Origin: an uncultured Marinobacterium sp.
Lineage (GTDB): Bacteria > Pseudomonadota > Gammaproteobacteria > Pseudomonadales > Balneatricaceae
Assembly: GCA_947501565.1 (NCBI GenBank)
Contig: CANMWJ010000005.1
Coordinates: forward strand, 62,001 to 126,000
Direction: 5' to 3'
DNA: 64,000 nucleotides
Both the position numbers and the translations under genes were made by a program. Positions 26,395 to 33,701 of the stretch are shown piece after piece. Each line of letters begins with the position of its first letter. Positions within the stretch are counted from its first letter, which is position 1. The notes beneath the pieces are model-generated. The model saw only the letters and a program-made list of their open reading frames with translations. It was not told the origin of the DNA and did not search any database.

Positions 26395-27348
26395 ATGGTT
26401 CATCGGCTGATTCGAATCCTGTTGGTTGCTTATGCACTGATGGTTACAGCTGTGCAGGCTACCGTTACGTTACTTATCCCGGGTGATGATGTGATTGGCC
26501 AGTTGCGCTCGGCGCGCGTGGCCAATGGCGATACGCTGGTGGCGTTGGCGCGGCGTTATAATGTCGGTTATCACGCCATGCTCAATGCTAATCCGCAGCA
26601 CGATATCTGGTTGCCCGCGGAGGGAACGCGGGTGCAGCTGCCGACGGTTCATATTTTGCCGTCCGGGCCTCGCGAAGGGATCGTGTTAAACCTTGCGGAG
26701 ATGCGGCTCTACTACTACCCAGAGAATCTGCCGGAGCAGGTGTGGACCTACCCGGTGGGTATCGGGCGTCAAGGCTGGCAGACACCGGTTATGAGCACCC
26801 GTATCGAATCCAAACACCGTGATCCCACCTGGTACCCTCCCGAATCGATTCGTAAGGAAGCGTTAGCGCAGGGGGAGGAGCTGCCCAAGTATGTGCCGCC
26901 GGGGCCGGATAATCCGCTGGGAGCCTTCTCGTTGCGTCTCGACCGCAAAGGTTATCTGCTGCACGGCACCAACCGTCCGGCAGGGGTGGGGATGCAGGTC
27001 AGTCATGGTTGTGTCCGTCTGTATCCGGAAGATATCGAACAGCTTTTCAATCAGATAAAACCGGGTACGCCGGTGCGTGTCATCGATGAGCTCTACAAGA
27101 TCGGTTGGCGAGGCGATGATCTTTGGCTGGAGGTGCATCCCAGGATGTCCGGAGAGTCGCAGGTATCTGGTTCACAAAACCGCTCGATCGATTCGGATCT
27201 GATTCAAGCACTGATCGCGGCGACGCCAAACCAGAAGGTCGCGTTCTATTGGAGTGAGATCGCACACGCTGTGAAACGTGCCAATGGGATTCCGCTCATT
27301 ATCGGGAGGCGAATGGCGCGCCCCGACGGTATGCCAGAGGCGCCCTGA
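26395..27348 (+). CDS. L,D-transpeptidase (YkuD/ErfK family)
   Basis: 317-aa periplasmic enzyme that forms meso-DAP crosslinks or attaches lipoprotein to peptidoglycan. Signal peptide at 1-22, a LysM-like segment (ARVANGDTLVALARRYNVGYHAMLNANP) near 40-68, then the YkuD domain with catalytic Cys in VSHGCVRLYPED. The C-terminal 60 residues are a variable extension. Start ATG at 26395 follows TAAGG; a GTG at 26386 is an alternative. An Lpp/OprI-like lipoprotein is encoded convergently just 3 bp away, and ErfK-type enzymes attach such lipoproteins to the wall, so the two may be functional partners. Confidence 0.92.
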   Translation: MVHRLIRILLVAYALMVTAVQATVTLLIPGDDVIGQLRSARVANGDTLVALARRYNVGYHAMLNANPQHDIWLPAEGTRVQLPTVHILPSGPREGIVLNLAEMRLYYYPENLPEQVWTYPVGIGRQGWQTPVMSTRIESKHRDPTWYPPESIRKEALAQGEELPKYVPPGPDNPLGAFSLRLDRKGYLLHGTNRPAGVGMQVSHGCVRLYPEDIEQLFNQIKPGTPVRVIDELYKIGWRGDDLWLEVHPRMSGESQVSGSQNRSIDSDLIQALIAATPNQKVAFYWSEIAHAVKRANGIPLIIGRRMARPDGMPEAP

Positions 27349-27351
27349 GTC

Positions 27352-27639
27352 TTACTTCTGCATGGACTTCTCAAAAGCCCGGTTGATACGTTGAGTGTTG
27401 GCTTCGCAGCAGGACTGCGCTTGCTGTGCTGCCTGCATCGCTGCAGCGGCATCGCTGGATGCGCGGGAAGCTTGAGACGATGCCTGCTTAGCCATCGTTT
27501 CGGCTGCTTCCGCCCGATCCATCGCCTGTTGCGCCATCGCACGTAGTGCATCCATTTCACCGCTATCTGATGCGGTACTGGCGCAGCCGCCCAACAGGAC
27601 AGCAGAGGTCAGCAGTGCCAGAGTTAAAGAGCGTTTCAT
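27352..27639 (-). CDS. Lpp/OprI-like alanine-zipper lipoprotein
   Basis: 95-aa outer-membrane lipoprotein. Signal peptide with lipobox LLGGC (Cys near residue 19), then a heptad-rich coiled coil heavy in Ala (AMDRAEAAETMAKQASSQASRASSDAAAAMQAAQQAQ), like OprI and Lpp. It ends FEKSMQK, so a C-terminal lysine is available for attachment to peptidoglycan. A CC pair at mid-coil is unusual and may give intermolecular disulfides. Start at 27639 chosen for the MKRSLTLALL signal peptide. Convergent with the L,D-transpeptidase. Confidence 0.88.
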   Translation of the reverse strand: MKRSLTLALLTSAVLLGGCASTASDSGEMDALRAMAQQAMDRAEAAETMAKQASSQASRASSDAAAAMQAAQQAQSCCEANTQRINRAFEKSMQK

Positions 27640-27731
27640 AGGTAAACCCTCAATCACAGGTTGTCTTGGTATCCCTGAACACTGTGCGTGTATAACTCCT
27701 GCAAGGCAGTATAGACAACGCACGGATCGGG

Positions 27732-27755
27732 AAAACCGGGGTTGCCCCCGGTTTT
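27732..27755 (-). terminator. terminator after the 58-aa lipoprotein
   Basis: AAAACCGGGG-TTG-CCCCCGGTTTT, immediately downstream (leftwards) of the small lipoprotein stop. Confidence 0.75.
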
Positions 27756-27769
27756 ATGCTGTTTGACGA

Positions 27770-27946
27770 TCAGTTTTGCGCGTCCTTGCTGTTCGGGCGG
27801 GCCGATCCGAATGTACCATCAGCGCCGCTGAACAATCCGGGACCCGCCGGAATCTCTCGGTTGTCCTGGTAGTGATAGGGTTGCGCACCGCTGCAGGCAG
27901 TGAGCAATATCACGGTGGCGACAACACAGCCGGTTTTCCAGATCAT
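27770..27946 (-). CDS. 58-aa lipoprotein downstream of the porin
   Basis: Short frame read from the sequence: MIWKTGCVVATVILLTACSGAQPYHYQDNREIPAGPGLFSGADGTFGSARPNSKDAQN. The signal peptide ends in a lipobox LTAC with Cys18, and the mature ~41 residues are hydrophilic and Gly/Ser/Pro rich. TTGGAGG lies 8 bases before the ATG. It starts 15 bp after the porin stop on the same strand and is followed by a terminator, so it is likely the second gene of a porin operon. No known family recognised. Confidence 0.7.
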   Translation of the reverse strand: MIWKTGCVVATVILLTACSGAQPYHYQDNREIPAGPGLFSGADGTFGSARPNSKDAQN

Positions 27947-27960
27947 CTATCTGCCTCCAA

Positions 27961-29187
27961 TCAGAATTTCACGCGGGCGCCAGTGATGATGGCGTCGATA
28001 TCCTTGAAGGATGAGCCGCTACGATCCAGCTCGTAGGTGCGCCAGCCGATGTAGCCTTCGGTCGACCAGGCATCAAACTTCTGCACCGCCTGCAGCCCGT
28101 AAGCGGTACCTTCGTCACCCATCAGGTCAAGGTCGTCGGAGCGGTGGTAATCCACCGAGAAAGAGGTGGTGCCCGCGTCGTTCATGCGCGTCTGGTAACC
28201 GAACTTGCCGTAGTAGAACTCTGGATCGGTGGCGCTGCTTTTCAGGTCACGTTCGCCGGCAGCAAAGGTGAAGTTGAAGCCGTTGTTCAGCATCACAGAT
28301 ACGGAGCCGTTTACCTGGCTGTCCACTGTGGTGGAGTCTGGTTCTGAGTAGGCCAGTGCACCGGCAACCTTCAGGCTGTCGTAGGTTGCCGCGTAACGCA
28401 CTGCCGCATCCCAGGCATCCCCCTCAATGGCGCTAACCGCGAATTTAAAGCCATTGAAGCTTGGTGTGTCGTAACGCAAACGGTCTGCACGTCCGCGACC
28501 ATCAAAGTTGGCAAAAGCATCACCCACGGATACACCACTCAGGGTGCCGCTGCTGTTGCGGAACAGAACCGCACCGCCGACAACGGAGGTATCGGAGTAA
28601 CCCGCCAGATCGGTGCCGGACAGATCAACCTCAGAGGTGCCCTCTGATGCGGTCCAGCCCTGGCCCATCCAGAGCTTACCGAGGGATTTATTGTCGAAAT
28701 AGACTTCCAGTCGGCGCTGCGTGAAGTTGTCGTTACCCACGCTGGTGCCGTCAAGCTGGTTCACGCTGGCGCTGGAGTTGGACTCAAATTGCATCTCCAT
28801 TGCTGCACCCACGGTGAGTTCATCGGATACCTCGGCTTCGCCGATAACACGCAGGCGGGTGGAGGATGCATCGTTATCCACATGGAACACTTCGCTACGG
28901 TCGCCGTCATCCACATGCATCAGGGCGCGGTTCACATGGCCGGAAACAGTTACCCGCACGCGGTCATTGCCGCTGGTAATGCTGTTCTTATGTGTACTGG
29001 CCATCTTGTCGACAGTCTGTTTGTGCTCGGCGCTTTCTTGCTCAAGCTGATCGAGACGTTGGGTCAGCGCTTTGATCTGGTCGCGGAGCATCTTGATCTC
29101 ATGCCCGTCGGCGAAGGCGCTTGAGGTAGAGGTGAGTGCGATAGCTGCAGAAATGGACAGAGTGATAATTTTCTTGTGCGTATTCAT
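27961..29187 (-). CDS. outer-membrane porin with N-terminal coiled coil
   Basis: 408-aa protein: signal peptide ending SSAFA, a short coiled coil (EIKMLRDQIKALTQRLDQLEQESAEHKQ, about 27-55), then a Gly/aromatic-rich beta barrel with repeated amphipathic strands and a C-terminal ...ITGARVKF ending in Phe, the BAM recognition feature. The strand pattern (RLEVYFDNKSLGKLWMGQGWTASEG) resembles general porins of marine gammaproteobacteria. Start at 29187 chosen for the signal peptide with GGGGAAG upstream. Substrate unknown. Confidence 0.87.
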   Translation of the reverse strand: MNTHKKIITLSISAAIALTSTSSAFADGHEIKMLRDQIKALTQRLDQLEQESAEHKQTVDKMASTHKNSITSGNDRVRVTVSGHVNRALMHVDDGDRSEVFHVDNDASSTRLRVIGEAEVSDELTVGAAMEMQFESNSSASVNQLDGTSVGNDNFTQRRLEVYFDNKSLGKLWMGQGWTASEGTSEVDLSGTDLAGYSDTSVVGGAVLFRNSSGTLSGVSVGDAFANFDGRGRADRLRYDTPSFNGFKFAVSAIEGDAWDAAVRYAATYDSLKVAGALAYSEPDSTTVDSQVNGSVSVMLNNGFNFTFAAGERDLKSSATDPEFYYGKFGYQTRMNDAGTTSFSVDYHRSDDLDLMGDEGTAYGLQAVQKFDAWSTEGYIGWRTYELDRSGSSFKDIDAIITGARVKF

Positions 29188-29540
29188 ACAGTACTTCCCC
29201 TTCAAAGTTCTGTAATTTAACGACCGGAAAAGAGGAGACTATCTGTACTGGATGGTGTCGTTGGGCTATCCATAACCTCCTCGGTCAGGTTGGACAGCTC
29301 TATCAACCACTGCAAAAAGTAATAGCAGGAAAAATGTGAATGTCTAATCAATCTCCTGAAAATCGGCGTCTAACTTGCTGTTTTGAGTGCGCTCTTGTGC
29401 GTCTTTAACCGGTTGCTCTCTAAGCCTGTGTATTGCGCTAACCCAAAGAAAAACATCCAGTTTCCGAACAAAAACTCACTCTTAGGTCGAATTCCTCTTT
29501 GTTGCGTCATCAATTTTTCATAAAGTAGGCGCAAAATCAT
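29188..29540. other. intergenic region between divergent porin and PhnZ-like genes
   Basis: About 350 bp without a supportable gene. It should contain the leftward porin promoter and the rightward promoter of the oxygenase pair. The only clear site is the palindrome at 29541. Confidence 0.5.
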
Positions 29541-29552
29541 TGGTATATACCA
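29541..29552. promoter_or_regulatory. GntR/HutC-type operator TGGTATATACCA
   Basis: Perfect 12-bp palindrome containing GT-N-TA-N-AC, the recognition pattern of the HutC/PhnF branch of GntR regulators. It lies 33 bp before the start of the PhnZ-like gene. No GntR gene is in the window, so the regulator would act in trans. Confidence 0.55.
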
Positions 29553-29584
29553 GATTTAATCCTATAAGTGACAAGAGAGCGGAT

Positions 29585-30130
29585 ATGCATCCTTTTATCC
29601 AACAACTGATCGACCTGTACGAAGCAGAAGGTCACCACACATACGGTGAAGGCATTAATCAGACCGAGCACGCCGTGCAGTGCGCGGAGCTGGCGGTACG
29701 CGATGGCGAGTCTTCCGAGCTGGTAACAGCGGCATTGCTGCACGACGTCGGTCACCTGATGGCGACCACCGATATCGCTTACGGAAACTACAAACATGAC
29801 TCCATCGGTGCCGAGTACCTGGCACCGCATTTTCCTCCGGCAGTAACGGAACCGATCCGTCTGCACGCCGAAGCCAAGCGTTACCTGTGCGCGGTAGAAA
29901 AGGGGTATCTGGAAGACCTGTCTGCGGCGTCACTGGACTCCCTGCACCATCAGGGCGGCCTGATGAACGAAGAGGAACAGGTTGCCTTCCTGCAGGAGCC
30001 GTTCGCACAGGACGCGATTAAACTGCGCCGCTGGGATGACGAAGGCAAAGTAGAGGAGCTGAGCAACAAAACCGTTGAGCACTACCTCGGCCACATGAAC
30101 GCAGCGCTGACCGAAACCGCTGCTGTTTAA
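29585..30130 (+). CDS. PhnZ-like HD-domain diiron oxygenase, phosphonate-degradation associated
   Basis: 181-aa HD-domain protein. The metal-ligand residues are spread through H29 (NQTEHAVQCAELA), HD (ALLHDVGHL), H (NYKHDSIGAEYL) and the later HAEAKRYL, followed by LEDLSAASLDSLHHQGGLMNEEEQVAF. These match the PhnZ/TmpB group of mixed-valent diiron oxygenases that cleave hydroxyphosphonates, rather than phosphohydrolases. The YGE motif near residue 20 resembles the substrate-gating loop, though the Tyr is shifted by one position from PhnZ. Start at 29585 follows AAGAGAG. Followed by a PhyH-type hydroxylase, the expected partner. Confidence 0.82.
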   Translation: MHPFIQQLIDLYEAEGHHTYGEGINQTEHAVQCAELAVRDGESSELVTAALLHDVGHLMATTDIAYGNYKHDSIGAEYLAPHFPPAVTEPIRLHAEAKRYLCAVEKGYLEDLSAASLDSLHHQGGLMNEEEQVAFLQEPFAQDAIKLRRWDDEGKVEELSNKTVEHYLGHMNAALTETAAV

Positions 30131-30152
30131 CCTTTATTGAACAGGAATCCCG

Positions 30153-31010
30153 ATGTCGACCAATAGCGAAATTTTTAAGCGTAAAGGGTTTATCGTACTG
30201 CCGCAGGCGCTGGACCAGCAGGATATGACAACTCTGGAAAACAGCAGCCAGGCGCTCAGCGAGCGAGCGCAAGAATTGCTGGCGGAACTGGCTGAGTCTG
30301 GCGAAAGCCTGAGTGATTTCTACAAGCGCAATGATAACGAGCTGATCGTGGTGCCGGAGATCGACGATAACCGTAAGGTATGCCGTTACGAGTATATCGA
30401 CGGCTACAATGAAGCGATCAACGGCCAGATCGTGCCAAAACTGAAGGGATTCATTGAGGAGCTGACCGGCAGTGAGTTCCTGCTGTTCAAAGATAAGTGC
30501 AACGCCAAGAACCCGGGCGGCGGCGCTTTCGATCCGCATCAGGACGTGATCGCCTACGACCAGTTCGCGCCGGTCTACCACATTACCGCCGCAATCTTTC
30601 TGGATGACGCCACCGTTGAAAACGGTTGCCTGCACTTCCCGGAAGATTACCGCGCTGATCTGACGGATCTGGACTGTCAGGAGGTAGAAACCCCGGTGGG
30701 CACACTGCCGGTACTACCAAGCTACGACGGTGGCCCGGACAACGGCAACATCCGTATGGAAGTCAGCGACAAGATTCGCTGGAACCTGGTACCGGCAAAA
30801 CGTGGTGATGTGGTGCTGTTCGATTCCTACGTCCCACACTACTCGGAAAAGAACGACTCCGACAAAACCCGTCGCGCGATGTTCTTCACCTTCAACGCGG
30901 CTGCGGACGGAAGCTTCTATCAGGACTACTACGCGATGAAGCGTAATGAGTTTGATAACCCGAAGTTCCATGTGGCCACGCCAACGGCGCATGCGAAGCT
31001 GGAAGGTTGA
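30153..31010 (+). CDS. PhnY-like Fe(II)/2-oxoglutarate dioxygenase (PhyH family)
   Basis: 285-aa phytanoyl-CoA-dioxygenase-family protein. The iron facial triad is visible as HQD in FDPHQDVIAYDQF and the distal His in SYVPHYSEKN; the 2-oxoglutarate-binding Arg is likely in DKTRRAMFFTF. PhnY hydroxylates 2-aminoethylphosphonate at the alpha carbon, making the substrate that PhnZ cleaves, and the gene lies 22 bp after the PhnZ-like gene. No phosphonate transporter or C-P lyase gene is nearby. Exact substrate (aminoethyl or trimethylaminoethyl phosphonate) cannot be told. Confidence 0.82.
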   Translation: MSTNSEIFKRKGFIVLPQALDQQDMTTLENSSQALSERAQELLAELAESGESLSDFYKRNDNELIVVPEIDDNRKVCRYEYIDGYNEAINGQIVPKLKGFIEELTGSEFLLFKDKCNAKNPGGGAFDPHQDVIAYDQFAPVYHITAAIFLDDATVENGCLHFPEDYRADLTDLDCQEVETPVGTLPVLPSYDGGPDNGNIRMEVSDKIRWNLVPAKRGDVVLFDSYVPHYSEKNDSDKTRRAMFFTFNAAADGSFYQDYYAMKRNEFDNPKFHVATPTAHAKLEG

Positions 31011-31036
31011 TATAGGATTGAGAAAGTCTGGAAACG

Positions 31037-31068
31037 AAAAAAAAGGCTGCCTCAGGGCAGCCTTTTTT
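31037..31068. terminator. terminator after the PhnY-like gene; probable original ssrA terminator
   Basis: GGCTGCC-TCAG-GGCAGCC stem flanked by eight A and six T residues. It lies 7 bp left of attL. Without the prophage it would lie directly beyond the 3' end of ssrA and would terminate both convergent transcripts. Confidence 0.85.
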
Positions 31069-31074
31069 GCGGGT

Positions 31075-31104
31075 ATTTGGTGGAGCTGGCGGGTTTCGAA
31101 CCCG
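31075..31104. repeat. attL: 30-bp copy of ssrA 3' end
   Basis: Identical to 44620-44649. It contains the T-arm and CCA end of tmRNA in reverse complement (TGGTGGAGCT...TTCGAACCCG). Flanking bases differ on both sides, which sets the repeat limits. Confidence 0.92.
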
Positions 31105-31193
31105 TGTGAGTGGTGCTTTAAAATAAAATAATGCCGTATTTACTGGGCTGTAGGGCTGGGTGATGCGGCATTTTTTGTATCTGGCGTCAGCTA

Positions 31194-31213
31194 TGTGGAC
31201 ATTATGTGGACAC
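31194..31213. repeat. integrase arm-type site candidates (left)
   Basis: TGTGGACA occurs at 31194 and again at 31205 (11-bp period), next to the integrase stop. A related pair, TGTGGACA and TGTGG, lies at 44560-44574 inside the right end. Such repeats flanking an att core are typical arm-binding sites. Confidence 0.45.
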
Positions 31214-32176
31214 TAGCGGGTTGAGCTTTACTGCGTCCTGAAGGTGGTCCGGTGATAGGTGAGCGTAGCGCATGGTCATGGTGATGGAGGAGTGACCGAG
31301 TATCCGCTGCAGGGTGATGATGTTCCCGCCGTTGATCATAAAGTGACTGGCAAATGTGTGGCGCAGTACGTGGGCGGCTTGGCCTTTGGGTAGCTCGATA
31401 CTGGTCTTTTTCAGTGCTCGGCGGAAGGCTGATAGCGTGCCTGATGTGAACAGTTCACCTTTGCCATAGGCTTTGATCTCGCTCTCCAGTGCCTTGCTGA
31501 TCGGCACCGAACGGTTTTTCCCGCTCTTGGTATCGGTGAATGTGATCTGACTGTTTCTGATCTGCCGACTGTGCAGACCTTCTGCTTCACCCCACCGGCA
31601 ACCAGTGGATAGGCTGATCTTTGTAATCAGGTGTGCGCCGGGGTGCTGGAGAGTGTCCAGCAGTTCGGTTATCTGGTCGTGGGTCAGATAGGCCAGTTCC
31701 TTCTGGCGAATCGCGATAGGGCGGATGCCTGCCAGTGGGTTGGGGTAGTCGATTACCTTAGTGCGGTGCAGTTCGTTATACACGGCGTTCAGGTAGGTTA
31801 GCTCATTGTTGGCCGTTTTCGGGCTGATGCCGCTATCCAAGCGTGTTGCCCGGTATTCCAGAAACTGAGCTGCTTTCAGGGTCCGTGCCGCGGGGTCCGC
31901 CAGTGCAGTGGCTATCGTTTTGAGTGCTGTTAAGCGGCGTTTGCCATCGCGCAGTGTTTGGCCGTGGGCAATGTGCCAGATATCGATCAGCTGAGAGAGG
32001 CGGCGAGGATCGCGGGAGGGGTTCCAGTCTTTACCCTGGGCGGCTTGGCCCATGATAAAGGACTCGTAGCGGGTGGCTTCGGCTTTGGTAGGAAAGGTGC
32101 GGCGGACGCGCTTACCGTCGCGTCCGTCAGGGCGGCAGTCAACCTGCCAGCCCTTGTCTGTTTTCTTAATGCTCAT
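31202..32176 (-). CDS. int: prophage tyrosine recombinase (integrase)
   Basis: 324-aa integrase. The N-terminal 50 residues form an arm-binding region (DKGWQVDCRPDGRDGKRVRRTFPTKAEA), followed by a core-binding SAM-like domain. Catalytic residues are R194 (STGCRWGEAEG), H269 and R272 (HVLRHTFASH), H295 (ILGHSS) and nucleophile Y304 (MRYAHL). All are present. It lies at the prophage edge, next to attL, and presumably recombines within the ssrA 3' end. Stop codon overlaps the arm-type repeats. Confidence 0.95.
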   Translation of the reverse strand: MSIKKTDKGWQVDCRPDGRDGKRVRRTFPTKAEATRYESFIMGQAAQGKDWNPSRDPRRLSQLIDIWHIAHGQTLRDGKRRLTALKTIATALADPAARTLKAAQFLEYRATRLDSGISPKTANNELTYLNAVYNELHRTKVIDYPNPLAGIRPIAIRQKELAYLTHDQITELLDTLQHPGAHLITKISLSTGCRWGEAEGLHSRQIRNSQITFTDTKSGKNRSVPISKALESEIKAYGKGELFTSGTLSAFRRALKKTSIELPKGQAAHVLRHTFASHFMINGGNIITLQRILGHSSITMTMRYAHLSPDHLQDAVKLNPLVST

Positions 32177-32178
32177 GT

Positions 32179-32631
32179 TTAGAACGCAGCTCCGAAATCC
32201 TCCCAGAGCGTGGTTTCAGAAAGTTTGCCCGTTTTTTCGCTGTTTACCGTCATTTTCATGCCAAGTTCGTTCATCAAAATCTTTACGCTAATATCGGCTT
32301 CACCGATTAATGACTTCAATGGCTTGCAGGCTGAGTTGGATTTGTGACTGGAAGCAAGTCTGCCTTCAATCATGGTCTTAACGTAGTGACCTCCTGCGAC
32401 AAATTGGTCTCTGCTTATTACTCCTTTCGCAGGGGCTTCCATACTGAACAAGATTTGAAGCGTTTCTGGGCGGGCTGAAGTCGTCCTTTGCACCTTGCAA
32501 AGAGCATAGCTAGACATGAGCATTGAGCCATTCTCGATGGTGACTAGGTCGGACATTCGAGCTTCGAGCGGGAATGCAAATGAGGTACTGGAAGCGACCA
32601 TTAGTAGCGCTGCCATTAAGTTTTTCGCCAT
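32179..32631 (-). CDS. prophage-carried exported protein (moron candidate)
   Basis: Unrecognised 150-aa protein with signal peptide (MAKNLMAALLMVASSTSFA). Two cysteines at mid-protein (ALCKVQ and SACKPL) could form a disulfide in the periplasm. Base composition is visibly more A+T-rich than the phage late genes, which suggests a separate origin. It shares a 25-bp leader with the next gene (32677-32988). Expressed in the same direction as int. Could be a lysogenic-conversion factor; not essential to any phage structure recognised here. Confidence 0.65.
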   Translation of the reverse strand: MAKNLMAALLMVASSTSFAFPLEARMSDLVTIENGSMLMSSYALCKVQRTTSARPETLQILFSMEAPAKGVISRDQFVAGGHYVKTMIEGRLASSHKSNSACKPLKSLIGEADISVKILMNELGMKMTVNSEKTGKLSETTLWEDFGAAF

Positions 32632-32640
32632 TATTCCATT

Positions 32641-32665
32641 ATCTCCTTAGCGAGTTTGTATCCTT
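32641..32665. repeat. 25-bp leader repeat, copy 1
   Basis: Identical to 32998-33022. On the minus strand it reads as a leader ending in AAGGAGAT, the ribosome site of the exported-protein gene. Confidence 0.85.
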
Positions 32666-32676
32666 GGTGGTTGAGT

Positions 32677-32988
32677 TTAGTACCACCACCATGTTCCTAA
32701 TTTCTTTGAAGTTATGTAGCTGGCTAAGCACCCCAGTACTAAAAAGATGGTCATTGCCAAACCAGAAATGGAAGTAAAAAACAGACTCCATTCGAAGTCT
32801 TGAAAGAAGAAGGTAGTCCAATCGTTAAAGATAAGACCGTAAAGGCCAGCGATGCCGCTTATGCTTAGGTAGGTGTAGGCTTGAATCCGTGTGTTATGGA
32901 TATCTTTACGATATTGCAGGCACTTTGGGCAAACAGAAGCATCATGCTCCATATCTGCCTTGCACCAATGACATGTTATCTTCGCCAT
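32677..32988 (-). CDS. prophage zinc-ribbon membrane protein (moron candidate)
   Basis: 103-aa protein. N-terminal zinc ribbon with CHWCKADMEHDASVCPKCL (two CxxC knuckles, residues 6-23), then two hydrophobic helices at about 37-55 and 70-92, and a basic-aromatic end KKLGTWWWY. Likely an inner-membrane protein with a cytoplasmic zinc domain. A+T-rich like its neighbour and preceded by the same duplicated leader. Function unknown; superinfection exclusion is possible but unsupported. Confidence 0.65.
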   Translation of the reverse strand: MAKITCHWCKADMEHDASVCPKCLQYRKDIHNTRIQAYTYLSISGIAGLYGLIFNDWTTFFFQDFEWSLFFTSISGLAMTIFLVLGCLASYITSKKLGTWWWY

Positions 32989-32997
32989 CTTTCCTTG

Positions 32998-33022
32998 ATC
33001 TCCTTAGCGAGTTTGTATCCTT
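32998..33022. repeat. 25-bp leader repeat, copy 2
   Basis: Same 25 bp as 32641-32665, here providing the AAGGAGAT ribosome site of the zinc-ribbon membrane protein gene. Confidence 0.85.
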
Positions 33023-33051
33023 TCGGGTTTCCCGGTAGTCCGTTACGTCTT

Positions 33052-33324
33052 CTATCCTGCTGCCCGGTTCCCTTCCTGTTCTACTGCCGGTGATATCTGT
33101 CCGGCTTCTGGTGCTACCTGATCAGTCATCAACCACAGGGCATATTTCTGAAAGCGCGGGTGGTTGGTGATTATCAGTAAATTCTGACTTGTTATTTCTC
33201 GGCCCTTCACTTCGAAGTTCTTGATTGTATTGAGAGAAATCCCAGTTATTTCCGCGAACTCCGGTTGTGTAAGCCCTTCCTCTTTTCGAATAAGCCTAAT
33301 CTTCTCGCCAAAAATCGTTGACAA
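33052..33324 (-). CDS. prophage repressor, Cro/CI-type HTH
   Basis: 90-aa regulator with an HTH at about residues 8-60 (GEKIRLIRKEEGLTQPEFAEITGISLNTIKNFEVKGREITSQNLLIITNHP), then YALWLMTDQVAPEAGQISP, a tail seen in small repressors of Pseudomonas-type prophages. The start is TTG at 33324 with AGAGGTGA before it; that ribosome site overlaps the first operator-like repeat, so autoregulation is likely. Divergent from the early genes, as a lysogeny repressor should be. Confidence 0.8.
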   Translation of the reverse strand: MSTIFGEKIRLIRKEEGLTQPEFAEITGISLNTIKNFEVKGREITSQNLLIITNHPRFQKYALWLMTDQVAPEAGQISPAVEQEGNRAAG

Positions 33325-33372
33325 GGGTCACCTCTGACACTAGAGTGTCTCACATAAGGGTCACATGTGACC
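33325..33372. promoter_or_regulatory. prophage switch operators
   Basis: Three related inverted repeats lie between the divergent repressor and early genes: GGTCA-CCTC-TGACA (33327-33340), GACAC-TAGA-GTGTC (33336-33349) and the perfect palindrome GGTCACATGTGACC (33359-33372). They are likely sites for the Cro/CI-type repressor. Confidence 0.6.
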
Positions 33373-33440
33373 TTTATTTAAAATATCATCATCAATCGAA
33401 CAGCTTACCCATGCGTGGGGTGGGCTTCAAGGAATCTGCC

Positions 33441-33680
33441 ATGTCTACCGAACCGGTTTCAGCAGAACAATTCTATGGAGTGGAACGCGCTATTCTGGTC
33501 GACACTCCCTATGTCACCGCCCGCGAGTTTGCCCGTCGTACTGGTCTTTCCTATGCCGCTGTAAAAGCCAAGGTTGACCGTGGCGAACTGCCTACCTACC
33601 GCCCAACCGATAAGAAGGGCGCCACTGTTTTTGTGAACCTCGCCAAAATCTGCGCCGAAGCGCTCGAACAGGAACACTAA
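33441..33680 (+). CDS. prophage early regulator or excisionase-like protein
   Basis: 79-aa protein with a winged-helix/MerR-like DNA-binding element: DTPYVTAREFARRTGLSYAAVKAKVDRGELPTYRPTDKKGATVFVNLAKICAEAL. This architecture is common to phage excisionases and Cox/Cro-like switches. Start at 33441 follows AAGGAATC; upstream in-frame codons would overlap the operators. First gene of the rightward transcript, opposite the repressor. It could be excisionase, Cro analogue or both. Confidence 0.68.
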   Translation: MSTEPVSAEQFYGVERAILVDTPYVTAREFARRTGLSYAAVKAKVDRGELPTYRPTDKKGATVFVNLAKICAEALEQEH

Positions 33681-33701
33681 TTTCTAAACGGTTCTCTCCA
33701 A

